Part shown: positions 1 to 6,737 of the stretch, piece after piece
Layout of the letters: the number at the start of each line of letters is the position of its first letter
Numbering within the stretch: position 1 is the first letter of the stretch
DNA from: an uncultured Eubacteriaceae bacterium
GTDB taxonomy: Bacteria > Bacillota > Clostridia > Eubacteriales > Eubacteriaceae
Reading direction: 5' to 3'
DNA: 8,995 bases
NCBI GenBank assembly: GCA_947625175.1
Contig: CANQNI010000058.1
Location: 1-8,995, forward strand
The notes under the pieces: model-generated
What the model was told of the DNA's origin: nothing
What the model saw: only the letters and a program-made list of their open reading frames with translations
Database searches by the model: none
Program-made: the position numbers and the translations under genes

Positions 1-13
1 GTTAATTTAAAAA

Positions 14-1411
14 ATGAATAAATTTATTGATAGAAAACAAGAGTTAGACGTTTTAAATAAAACATTTGAAAGTAAAGATTCTTTGATCTTAATAAATGGT
101 CCGCATCATATTGGTAAGACTGAACTCGTTAAAAAATTCATCGAAGATAAACCTTATTTTTATTACAGTGCGTGTGAATTTTCTGATGAATTAAACAGAA
201 AACAATTACTAGAATTAATTCGAGAAATTTTCCCAAATCCATTAGCACCAACAATGATGCCGAGTTGGGAAGAATTGTTCAGTTATATTGCTTTACAAAC
301 AAAAGATAAAAAATCAGTTCTGGTGATAGACAATTTAGATAATATAATTCAATCCAATCCTGATTTTCTAGATTACTTTGTTAATATTTGGGAAAAAGTT
401 TTAAAACCTCATAAATTAACAACAATCTTAATATTACCAAATAATAGCACGTTAACTAGAGTAGAAAAAAATACTACTTTTAATAAGGAATTAAACTTAA
501 GATTACAATTGAAACCAATTCCTTTTTTCGAATTAATTCAGCAATATCCTGAAAAACCAATCTATGAACTAGTTAGTCTTTATAATATAACAGGAGGATA
601 TCCTCTTTATTGGGACTATTTTATTAGCGCCAATTCTTTAGTTGAACAATTTAATTTAATTGTTGAATTAATGACTGACCCTAAAGGTTTCTTTTATGAT
701 CTTCCTTTGTCACTACTTCAAAGAAGCGTTTGGGATACACCAAATTATGCAACAATTCTTTATTATTTAGCTCATGAAATAAATACATTTCAAGAGTTAT
801 TAAAGAGAACGAAATTAAAAAAGAACCAACTATTGAAGTATTTAAATAATTTGGAAATTTTAGGTTATGTGGGTAAAGAAAAACCTTTATTAAAAAGAAG
901 AAATTCTTATAAGAAATATCATTATTATATTTCTAATCCATTATTTAAATTCTGGTTCCGTTTTGTCTATCCTAATCGATCCTTATTAAATAAAAATGAA
1001 TTAGTATCATTAATAATCAACGAATATGCTGATTATATTGAGAAAACCTTCAGTAATATTAGTAATGAAATTTTTGTAGCTTCAATTGGTCAAAACTTAC
1101 TAGGAATGAGTCCTACCAAATATGGTACATTCTGGAACAATAATATCGAAATTCCTTTAGTAGCAATTGATGATAAAAACAAAAAAATTTTCTTTGCAGA
1201 TAAAAAATTCTCTTTAAAAGATTATGGTCTAGAAAATTTTATAGATTTTGTTAAAAGTACTTTAACTCAGAAAGAGTTTAGAAAATATAAAGATTACGAT
1301 CGTCTTTATGGATTGTTTACAGCAAATACCCCTTCTGAAGATCTAATGAGATATGCTTTAAATAACGATGATACTATAATTTTTTCAGGAACAAAATTAG
1401 TAAAAAAATAA
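14..1411 (+). CDS. Archaeal-type AAA ATPase with DUF234-like C-terminus
   Basis: This is a STAND/AAA-type ATPase of the family common in archaea and anaerobic bacteria; its cellular role is not known. Seen: an N-terminal start like the family's (FIDRKQEL, residues 4-11), Walker A GPHHIGKT (29-36), a Walker B strand ending VID at 104-106, the family motif TGGYPLYW (193-200), a probable winged-helix region (about 245-295), and NPLFKFWFRFVYPN (308-321), which leads the DUF234 region (about 308-440). Oddities: Asp106 is followed by Asn, where relatives usually carry a catalytic Glu. In the C-terminal part the usual nuclease-like EID..VA reads EIPLVA (379-384), while a DKK follows at 396-398. ATP binding looks possible, but hydrolysis and nuclease activity are doubtful. 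No Shine-Dalgarno is visible in the 13 nt before the ATG. It appears to be transcribed alone in this window and ends at the terminator at 1412. Confidence 0.85.
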   Translation: MNKFIDRKQELDVLNKTFESKDSLILINGPHHIGKTELVKKFIEDKPYFYYSACEFSDELNRKQLLELIREIFPNPLAPTMMPSWEELFSYIALQTKDKKSVLVIDNLDNIIQSNPDFLDYFVNIWEKVLKPHKLTTILILPNNSTLTRVEKNTTFNKELNLRLQLKPIPFFELIQQYPEKPIYELVSLYNITGGYPLYWDYFISANSLVEQFNLIVELMTDPKGFFYDLPLSLLQRSVWDTPNYATILYYLAHEINTFQELLKRTKLKKNQLLKYLNNLEILGYVGKEKPLLKRRNSYKKYHYYISNPLFKFWFRFVYPNRSLLNKNELVSLIINEYADYIEKTFSNISNEIFVASIGQNLLGMSPTKYGTFWNNNIEIPLVAIDDKNKKIFFADKKFSLKDYGLENFIDFVKSTLTQKEFRKYKDYDRLYGLFTANTPSEDLMRYALNNDDTIIFSGTKLVKK

Positions 1412-1437
1412 CCTAGAGCGTTGCTTTAGGTTTTTTT
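1412..1437. terminator. Bidirectional intrinsic terminator between ATPase gene and coaBC
   Basis: An 8-bp stem (1412-1419 with 1423-1430, including one G-U pair) closes a GTT loop and is followed on the plus strand by seven T (1431-1437). Read on the minus strand, the same stem is followed by TTATTTTTTT, so it can also end coaBC transcripts. It begins one base after the ATPase stop codon and contains the coaBC stop and last codons. Inferred from structure only. Confidence 0.72.
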
Positions 1438-2627
1438 AATTTTTGAATTTCATTTAATATTAATTCAGCAGCTTCTCTTTTACTCATAATTTTAAGTGGT
1501 TTGATAAAATCTTTTGTTATTAAAGTTAATTTATTAGTGTCTTCCTTAAATCCGGAACCTTTTTCATTAATCGAGTTAGCACATATTAAATCCAAATTTT
1601 TCTTTTTAAGTTTTTTGGTACTATTTTCGATTAAATCCTGGGTTTCCATAGAAAAACCACAAAGGATTTGATTATCTTTTTTATTTTCGCCTAAATACTT
1701 TAAAATATCTTGAGTCTTTTTTAATTCAATATTGTTTAGACTTTCTTCTTTTTTTACCTTTTGATTAAACTTTTTAACAGGAGTAAAATCAGAAACAGCA
1801 GCAGCTTTAATAATAATATCTTGATTAGCAGCTCTAGATTTAACTTCCTCAAACATATCTTGAGCTGAAGTAACATTAACTCTTTTAACTCCGGGAAATT
1901 CAATTTCATTTGAAGGCCCTGAAATTAAAGTTACATTAGCTCCTCGACATAATGCTGCTTCTGCAATTTTAAAACCCATTTTTCCACTTGAATGATTTGT
2001 TATATATCTGACAGGATCAATAGCTTCCTGAGTTGGCCCTGCAGTAACCAGAACATTTTTCCCGACTAAATCTTTTTCTGTTATTAATTCTTTTTTTATA
2101 TATTGAACTAATACATCAGGTTTTGGAAGTTTTCCTTTTCCAGTATCTTTACAGGCTAAAACTCCTTCATCAGGTTCAATTATTACCCATCCAAAGCTTT
2201 TTAATTTATTTAAATTCTCCTGAACAATAGGATTATCTAACATATTAGTGTTCATAGCAGGAGCAATTAATTTTGGACATTTACAAGCTAGAACTGTTGT
2301 AGTTAACATATCATCAGCGATTCCATTTGCTAACTTTCCTATAATATTAGCTGTAGCAGGGGCAATTAAAACAACATCAGTTTGTTTTGCTAAAGAAATA
2401 TGAGCTACATTATAATTTACTGAACCATCAAAAGTTTTAGTAATGCATTTATTATTGGTCAAAGTAGAAAAGACTATAGGACATATTAACTTTTGAGCGT
2501 TTTTAGTTAAAATTGTTTGAACATTTAGACCATCTTTGGTTAAACTACTGGCAACATCAGCCATTTTATAGGCAGCAATACTTCCAGTTATACCTAATAA
2601 TATAGTTTTATTCGTTTTATTTTCCAT
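1413..2627 (-). CDS. coaBC: Bifunctional phosphopantothenoylcysteine decarboxylase / phosphopantothenate-cysteine ligase
   Basis: This enzyme carries out two successive cytoplasmic steps of coenzyme A synthesis: CTP-dependent joining of cysteine to 4'-phosphopantothenate (CoaB), then FMN-dependent decarboxylation to 4'-phosphopantetheine (CoaC). The N-terminal CoaC half (about 6-180) shows the flavoprotein start LLGITGSIAAYK (10-21), the catalytic His76 in VAHISLA, the substrate-binding PAMN (123-126) and the lid Cys159 in VLACKDTGKGKLP. The CoaB half (about 188-400) shows VTAGPTQEAIDPVRYI (194-209), NHSSGKMG (211-218), AAAVSDF (275-281) and the lysine-rich KVKK (290-293) before the ...TQDIL stretch (305-309). 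At 404 residues it is normal full length. The ATG has no clear Shine-Dalgarno upstream. It stands apart from the rpoZ/priA genes often beside it, diverges from citrate synthase, and its last codons form half of the 1412-1437 hairpin. Confidence 0.97.
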   Translation of the reverse strand: MENKTNKTILLGITGSIAAYKMADVASSLTKDGLNVQTILTKNAQKLICPIVFSTLTNNKCITKTFDGSVNYNVAHISLAKQTDVVLIAPATANIIGKLANGIADDMLTTTVLACKCPKLIAPAMNTNMLDNPIVQENLNKLKSFGWVIIEPDEGVLACKDTGKGKLPKPDVLVQYIKKELITEKDLVGKNVLVTAGPTQEAIDPVRYITNHSSGKMGFKIAEAALCRGANVTLISGPSNEIEFPGVKRVNVTSAQDMFEEVKSRAANQDIIIKAAAVSDFTPVKKFNQKVKKEESLNNIELKKTQDILKYLGENKKDNQILCGFSMETQDLIENSTKKLKKKNLDLICANSINEKGSGFKEDTNKLTLITKDFIKPLKIMSKREAAELILNEIQKLKKPKATL

Positions 2628-2679
2628 CTTATTTTACGTTAGTAAACAACTGCTAATTTAATTGAGTTAGTTTTCATCC

Positions 2680-2685
2680 ATTATA
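2680..2685 (-). promoter_or_regulatory. Probable -10 box for coaBC
   Basis: A perfect TATAAT lies on the minus strand about 53 nt upstream of the coaBC ATG. No good -35 is present at 16-18 bp; the best hexamers there are AT-rich. It sits 5 bp from the oppositely oriented -10 at 2691, so the two promoters could compete. Confidence 0.45.
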
Positions 2686-2690
2686 TAGGA

Positions 2691-2696
2691 TATAAT
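2691..2696 (+). promoter_or_regulatory. Probable -10 box for the citrate synthase operon
   Basis: A perfect TATAAT lies 87 nt upstream of the citrate synthase start, giving a leader of about 80 nt. The -35 region is poor at standard spacing. The surrounding bases (GATATAATAA, then ATAC and GTTAT) closely resemble the promoter region at 8811-8833, which supports the assignment. Confidence 0.5.
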
Positions 2697-2730
2697 AATA
2701 CAGTTATAAAATATTTATATAGAAAGAATC

Positions 2731-2757
2731 AATGTTAATCAATTCTGATTAAACATT
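2731..2757. repeat. Imperfect inverted repeat in the citrate synthase leader
   Basis: The arms are 2731-2741 and 2746-2757: 11 base pairs with one bulged base around a 4-nt ATTC loop. It lies downstream of the inferred start of transcription and 14 nt upstream of the ribosome-binding site. No T-run follows, so it is not an intrinsic terminator. It could be an operator or an RNA hairpin; the sequence cannot tell which. Confidence 0.45.
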
Positions 2758-2782
2758 TTAATTATAAATAGAAGGTGTTTAT

Positions 2783-4141
2783 ATGGCAAAAGATTATTCA
2801 GAAATTACACCTGAAATTCTGGACTTGGTGAAAAAATTACCTGAACCTATTGATCCGGAATTATTTACTAAATATAGAGTTAATAGAGGTTTAAGAGACT
2901 CTGAAGGAAAAGGAATATTAACCGGTCTTACTAAAATCTCAGAAATAATGAGTTATGTACAGGAAGGAGACCAACGAATAGCTTGTCCGGGTCGATTATT
3001 CTATCGCGGAATTGATGTATATGATCTGATTAATAATATAGTTGAAGATGGTAGATTTGGTTTTGAGGAAATTACTTATCTTTTAATTTTTGGAAAATTA
3101 CCTAATTTAGAAGAATTAAAGGAATTTAAAAAGTTATTAGCTGAATACAGAACGTTACCTACTAATTTTGTTAGAGATATTGTTTTAAAAGCACCTAGTA
3201 AAGATATTATTAACACCTTATCAAGAAGCGTTCTAACTCTATTCGCTTATGATGATAATGCCAGTGATATTTCTATTGAAAATGTTTTAAGACAATCTAT
3301 AGAATTAATAGCTCTGTTTCCTGTTCTTTGTGTTTATGCTTATAAAGCCTATCGTCATTATGAATTTGGAGATAGTTTAGTAATTCATCCTCCTCAGGAA
3401 AATTTATCCCAAGCAGAAAATTTATTATATATGTTACGTTCTGATAATCAATTTACGGATATGGAAGCAAAAGTTCTAGATGTTGCACTCATACTTCATA
3501 TGGAACATGGTGGAGGAAACAATTCAACTTTTACAACTCATGTTGTAACTTCTTCTGGAACTGACACCTATTCTTCAGTAGCAGCCTCTTTAGCTTCTTT
3601 AAAAGGTCCTAAACATGGTGGAGCTAATATAAAAGTTGTTGAAATGTTTGAGGATATTAAAAGAAATGTAAAAGATTGGAATAATGATGAGGAAATTTCT
3701 AACTATCTTGAAAAAATAATGAATGGCGAAGTTTTTGATAAACGAGGTCTTATTTATGGAATGGGCCATGCTATCTATTCTATTTCTGATCCGAGAGCCG
3801 AAATATTAAAAAGATATGTTAAAGGATTAGCACAAGAAAAGGGTAGAGAAAAAGAATTTAATTTGTATGAAAAAGTAGAAAAACTTGCCCCTCAAGTAAT
3901 CACCAAAAACAAAAAAGTTCATAAACAGATTAGTGCCAATATCGATTTTTATAGTGGATTTGTTTATCATATGTTAGATCTTCCAATTGAGTTATATACT
4001 CCAATTTTTGCTATTGCCCGAATTGTAGGTTGGAGTGCACATAGATTAGAAGAATTGTTAAGTAATTCTAGAATTATTAGACCGGCTTATATGAATGTAC
4101 AAAAAAGGGAAAGTTATACTCCTCTTCTAGAAAGAGAATAA
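2783..4141 (+). CDS. gltA: Citrate synthase
   Basis: It condenses oxaloacetate with acetyl-CoA to form citrate in the cytoplasm, the entry step to glutamate synthesis or the TCA cycle. The protein is a complete si-type citrate synthase of 452 residues, with the longer N-terminus found in many anaerobic Bacillota. The three catalytic residues are visible: His278 in GPKHGGAN, His329 in GMGHAIY (followed by DPRAE, 336-340) and Asp388 in NIDFYSG. Other family motifs are FYRGIDVYDL (73-82), ITYLLIFGKLP (97-107) and HMEHGGGNNS (239-248). The start is fixed by GAAGGTG at 2771-2777, 5 nt before the ATG. It heads a four-gene run, and no aconitase or isocitrate dehydrogenase is nearby. 2-Methylcitrate synthase is the main alternative, but nothing of propionate metabolism adjoins. 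The symbol is by family; citZ would be an equivalent Bacillus-style name. Confidence 0.95.
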   Translation: MAKDYSEITPEILDLVKKLPEPIDPELFTKYRVNRGLRDSEGKGILTGLTKISEIMSYVQEGDQRIACPGRLFYRGIDVYDLINNIVEDGRFGFEEITYLLIFGKLPNLEELKEFKKLLAEYRTLPTNFVRDIVLKAPSKDIINTLSRSVLTLFAYDDNASDISIENVLRQSIELIALFPVLCVYAYKAYRHYEFGDSLVIHPPQENLSQAENLLYMLRSDNQFTDMEAKVLDVALILHMEHGGGNNSTFTTHVVTSSGTDTYSSVAASLASLKGPKHGGANIKVVEMFEDIKRNVKDWNNDEEISNYLEKIMNGEVFDKRGLIYGMGHAIYSISDPRAEILKRYVKGLAQEKGREKEFNLYEKVEKLAPQVITKNKKVHKQISANIDFYSGFVYHMLDLPIELYTPIFAIARIVGWSAHRLEELLSNSRIIRPAYMNVQKRESYTPLLERE

Positions 4142-4153
4142 ATTTATTTATTT

Positions 4154-6058
4154 ATGAAATTAAATAACTTTAAGAATGAAGTTAATCAGATATTAAGCAA
4201 AGTAAAAAAACCAATAACTTATACAGGAAATGAAGTTAATTCAATTCATAAGGAATTAACTGAAGATACTATTCGATTTGCTTTAGCTTTTCCTGATATC
4301 TATGAAGTTGGAATGAGTCATATAGGAACAAAAATTCTATATGGTTTATTAAATTCATATGAGGATATTTGGGCTGAACGTGTTTTTGCTCCTTGGCAAG
4401 ATATGGAAGAATTAATGATAGAAAAAGGAATTCCTCTTTATGCCCTGGAATCAATGGATCCAATTAAAAATTTTGATTTTATTGGTTTTTCATTACAATA
4501 TGAGATGAGTTATACCAATTTGCTTAATATGTTAAAGCTTTCTCATATTGCTCTTCAAAGTAAAGATCGATTAGAATCTGACCCAATAATAATAGCAGGG
4601 GGACCTTGTACTTATAATCCTGAACCTTTAGCAGATTTCATTGATATCTTTGTTATTGGTGAAAGTGAAGAAGTGTTACCTGAACTTATGGATGCCTACC
4701 GTGAATGGAAAAAAAGTGGTTTAAGTAGACAGGACTTTCTTAAAAGAGCAGCTCAAATTGAAGGAATTTATGTTCCTCAGTTTTATAATGTTGAATATAA
4801 CGGAAATGGAACAATTAAATCTTTTACACCAACAGTTGTACAAGCAAAACCTATAATTAAAAAGCGTTTTATAAAAGATTTAAATAATACCTATTATCCT
4901 GAAAATCTCATAGTTTCTTATACTCAAACTGTTCATGATAGGTTAAGTTTTGAAATATTCCGTGGTTGTCCTCATGGATGTCGATTTTGTCAGGCTGGAC
5001 AAATTTATAAACCTGTAAGAGAGAAGAGTTTAAATAGAATTATGGATAATATCGATCTACTCCTTAAAAATACAGGTTATGAAGAAGTAAGCCTTGCTTC
5101 TTTAAGTTCAGGTGATTACTCAAACATTGAAACCTTAATTTCCAATTTAATGCAAAAATACGAAGATAAAAAAATTGGAGTTTCTTTACCATCGTTACGT
5201 ATTGATTCATTAAGTATTGATATGTTAAAAGAGATGGAAAAAGTTAAACGAAGCAGTATCACTTTAGCTCCAGAAGCCGGAACCCAGAGATTAAGAGATG
5301 TTATTAATAAGAATGTAAAGGAAGAAGATTTATTAAATACAGTTTCTTTAGCCTTTAATGAAGGATGGGGCAGAATAAAGCTTTATTTCATGACTGGACT
5401 TCCTACAGAAACTGATAAAGATATTGAAGGAATTGCACAAATTGCTCAAAAAGTAGTTGATGAATATTTTAAAATTCCTAAAGAAAATAGAAATAAAAAT
5501 ATTCAGGTTATAGTAAGTACTTCCTGTTTTGTTCCTAAGCCTTTTACTCCATTTCAATGGGTTGGTCAAATTAATACAGAAGAATTTAATAGAAGACAAT
5601 CCTATTTAAAAAGTTTAATTAAAAATAGAAGAATAAAATACAATTGGCATGAAAGTACTTTATCTTATTTAGAAGCCGTATTTGCTCGTGGTGATAGAAG
5701 ATTAGGTAAAGTATTACAGAGAGCTTTTGAATTAGGTTGTCGATTTGATAGCTGGTCCGATTGTTTTGAACCGGAAAAATGGGAACAGGCTTTTAAAGAT
5801 TGTGAAATTAACTCTGACTTTTATGCTTTAAGACAACGGGATGCATCAGAAATTTTACCATGGGATTTTATTGATATAGGTGTTACTAAAGATTTTTTAC
5901 GTTTAGAATGGGAAAAGGCTTTACTTGGAATTACTAGTACTAATTGTAAAATTGGTTGTGAACAATGTGGAATAATTGAGTTTACCAAAGATAATTTAAT
6001 AAAAAACTCACTTTGCCTTAATAAAGATTTAAAGAATTATGATCAAAGTCAGAATTAA
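4154..6058 (+). CDS. TIGR03960-type radical SAM protein with B12-binding-like N-terminal domain
   Basis: This is a radical S-adenosylmethionine enzyme of an uncharacterised family, widespread in Clostridia and relatives and normally paired with DUF2344 (TIGR03936). The N-terminal B12-binding-like fold (about 40-180) includes FALAFPDIYEVGMSH (42-56), AGGPCTYNPEPLADFID (148-164) and IGESEEVLPEL (168-178). It lacks the DxHxxG cobalamin-ligand motif. The radical SAM core (about 265-500) carries CPHGCRFC, a CX3CX2C cluster with Cys272, Cys276 and Cys279, and later GLPTETD (415-421). The C-terminus has a second CX3CX2C (Cys598, Cys602, Cys605), possibly another metal site. The gene starts 12 nt after citrate synthase with no Shine-Dalgarno; the gap is simply ATTT three times, so coupled translation is likely. 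It overlaps the next gene by 20 nt. Some relatives fuse both proteins into one chain; here they are separate. The substrate is unknown. Confidence 0.93.
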   Translation: MKLNNFKNEVNQILSKVKKPITYTGNEVNSIHKELTEDTIRFALAFPDIYEVGMSHIGTKILYGLLNSYEDIWAERVFAPWQDMEELMIEKGIPLYALESMDPIKNFDFIGFSLQYEMSYTNLLNMLKLSHIALQSKDRLESDPIIIAGGPCTYNPEPLADFIDIFVIGESEEVLPELMDAYREWKKSGLSRQDFLKRAAQIEGIYVPQFYNVEYNGNGTIKSFTPTVVQAKPIIKKRFIKDLNNTYYPENLIVSYTQTVHDRLSFEIFRGCPHGCRFCQAGQIYKPVREKSLNRIMDNIDLLLKNTGYEEVSLASLSSGDYSNIETLISNLMQKYEDKKIGVSLPSLRIDSLSIDMLKEMEKVKRSSITLAPEAGTQRLRDVINKNVKEEDLLNTVSLAFNEGWGRIKLYFMTGLPTETDKDIEGIAQIAQKVVDEYFKIPKENRNKNIQVIVSTSCFVPKPFTPFQWVGQINTEEFNRRQSYLKSLIKNRRIKYNWHESTLSYLEAVFARGDRRLGKVLQRAFELGCRFDSWSDCFEPEKWEQAFKDCEINSDFYALRQRDASEILPWDFIDIGVTKDFLRLEWEKALLGITSTNCKIGCEQCGIIEFTKDNLIKNSLCLNKDLKNYDQSQN

Positions 6059-6728
6059 ATTTAAAAGAGGAGAGGAGTTACGTTTCCTTTCTCATTTAGA
6101 CCAACATAGAATGTTTACCAGAGCTTTAAGGAGAGCGGATTTACCAATATCTTTTTCTCATGGATTTAATCCACATCCCATAATTTCTTTTGCCAACGCT
6201 CTAAGCGTTGGAATGACTAGTGATAGTGAATATGTTGATATAGGTTTAGATCTTGATTCTGACGAAGAAATAAATTTAAAACAGTTACATAAAACTTTAC
6301 AATCCGTTTTACCTAAAGGAATAAAAATTTCTAAAGTAGAAATTTTACCTGAAGGAGCAAAATCATTAACACGAATTATAGAATATGCAGATTATGATAT
6401 AACTTGTACTGATTTACATGTTACTGATATTGATAGCTTTAATGATCAATTAAATGATTTTGTTAATCAGGAAGTTATTGAAATAGAAAGTGTTAATAAA
6501 AAAGGAAAAAAGAAAGTAAGAAATATCAGACCAGCCTTTGAAACAATCGAAGCAATAAAACAACAAAAGGATGTAATTCTCTTTCATATTCGGATGATTC
6601 CTGTTGAAAACTCTTTACTCTCTCCCGAGAAAGTTATTCTAACTTTTCTAGGTCAGATAAATTATTACGGTAATAAACTAAATATTACTTCGCATAGAAA
6701 AGATTTGGTTATAAACGAAGATCTTTAG
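6039..6728 (+). CDS. DUF2344 (TIGR03936) radical SAM-linked protein
   Basis: This is the partner protein of the preceding radical SAM enzyme, encoded beside it or fused to it in many Bacillota; its biochemical role is unknown. The N-terminus shows the family signature RFLSHLDQHRMFTRALRRADLP (residues 15-36, in two overlapping parts RFLSHLDQHR and FTRALRRADLP), then SHGFNPHP (40-47), ISFANALSVGM (49-59) and SEYVDIGL (63-70). The rest is less conserved and lysine-rich near 150-160. At 229 residues it is about the usual length. The ATG lies inside the end of the radical SAM gene in another frame, with only a weak AAAG upstream, so translational coupling is likely. The overlap supports joint action of the two products. 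A perfect 8-bp GC-rich inverted repeat lies inside the coding region at 6193-6211. Confidence 0.9.
   Translation: MIKVRIKFKRGEELRFLSHLDQHRMFTRALRRADLPISFSHGFNPHPIISFANALSVGMTSDSEYVDIGLDLDSDEEINLKQLHKTLQSVLPKGIKISKVEILPEGAKSLTRIIEYADYDITCTDLHVTDIDSFNDQLNDFVNQEVIEIESVNKKGKKKVRNIRPAFETIEAIKQQKDVILFHIRMIPVENSLLSPEKVILTFLGQINYYGNKLNITSHRKDLVINEDL
6193..6211. repeat. Perfect 8-bp inverted repeat inside the DUF2344 gene
   Basis: CCAACGCT (6193-6200) pairs with AGCGTTGG (6204-6211) around a CTA loop. It is unusually GC-rich for this region. It encodes part of the conserved ANALSVG segment, so it may be a chance result of protein sequence constraint. No T-run follows. Confidence 0.5.
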
Positions 6729-6737
6729 AATATTATT

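Noticed and set aside
2633..2646. Small 5-bp hairpin just upstream of the coaBC start
   Set aside because: It is too short and AT-rich to distinguish from chance in this composition.
2731..2757. Intrinsic terminator or attenuator before citrate synthase
   Set aside because: The hairpin has no following T-run and is AT-rich, so it was kept only as an unexplained dyad.
4142..4153. Phase-variable repeat
   Set aside because: Three ATTT units are too few to call a slippage tract, and the repeat lies between genes, where a change would not shift a frame.
4269..4463. Minus-strand open frame of 64 codons inside the radical SAM gene
   Set aside because: It lies wholly opposite conserved coding sequence and shows no ribosome-binding site or recognisable protein.
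5348..5599. Minus-strand open frame of 83 codons inside the radical SAM gene
   Set aside because: It is antisense to the conserved radical SAM core, has low-complexity Phe/Ile/Asn-rich composition and no start signals.
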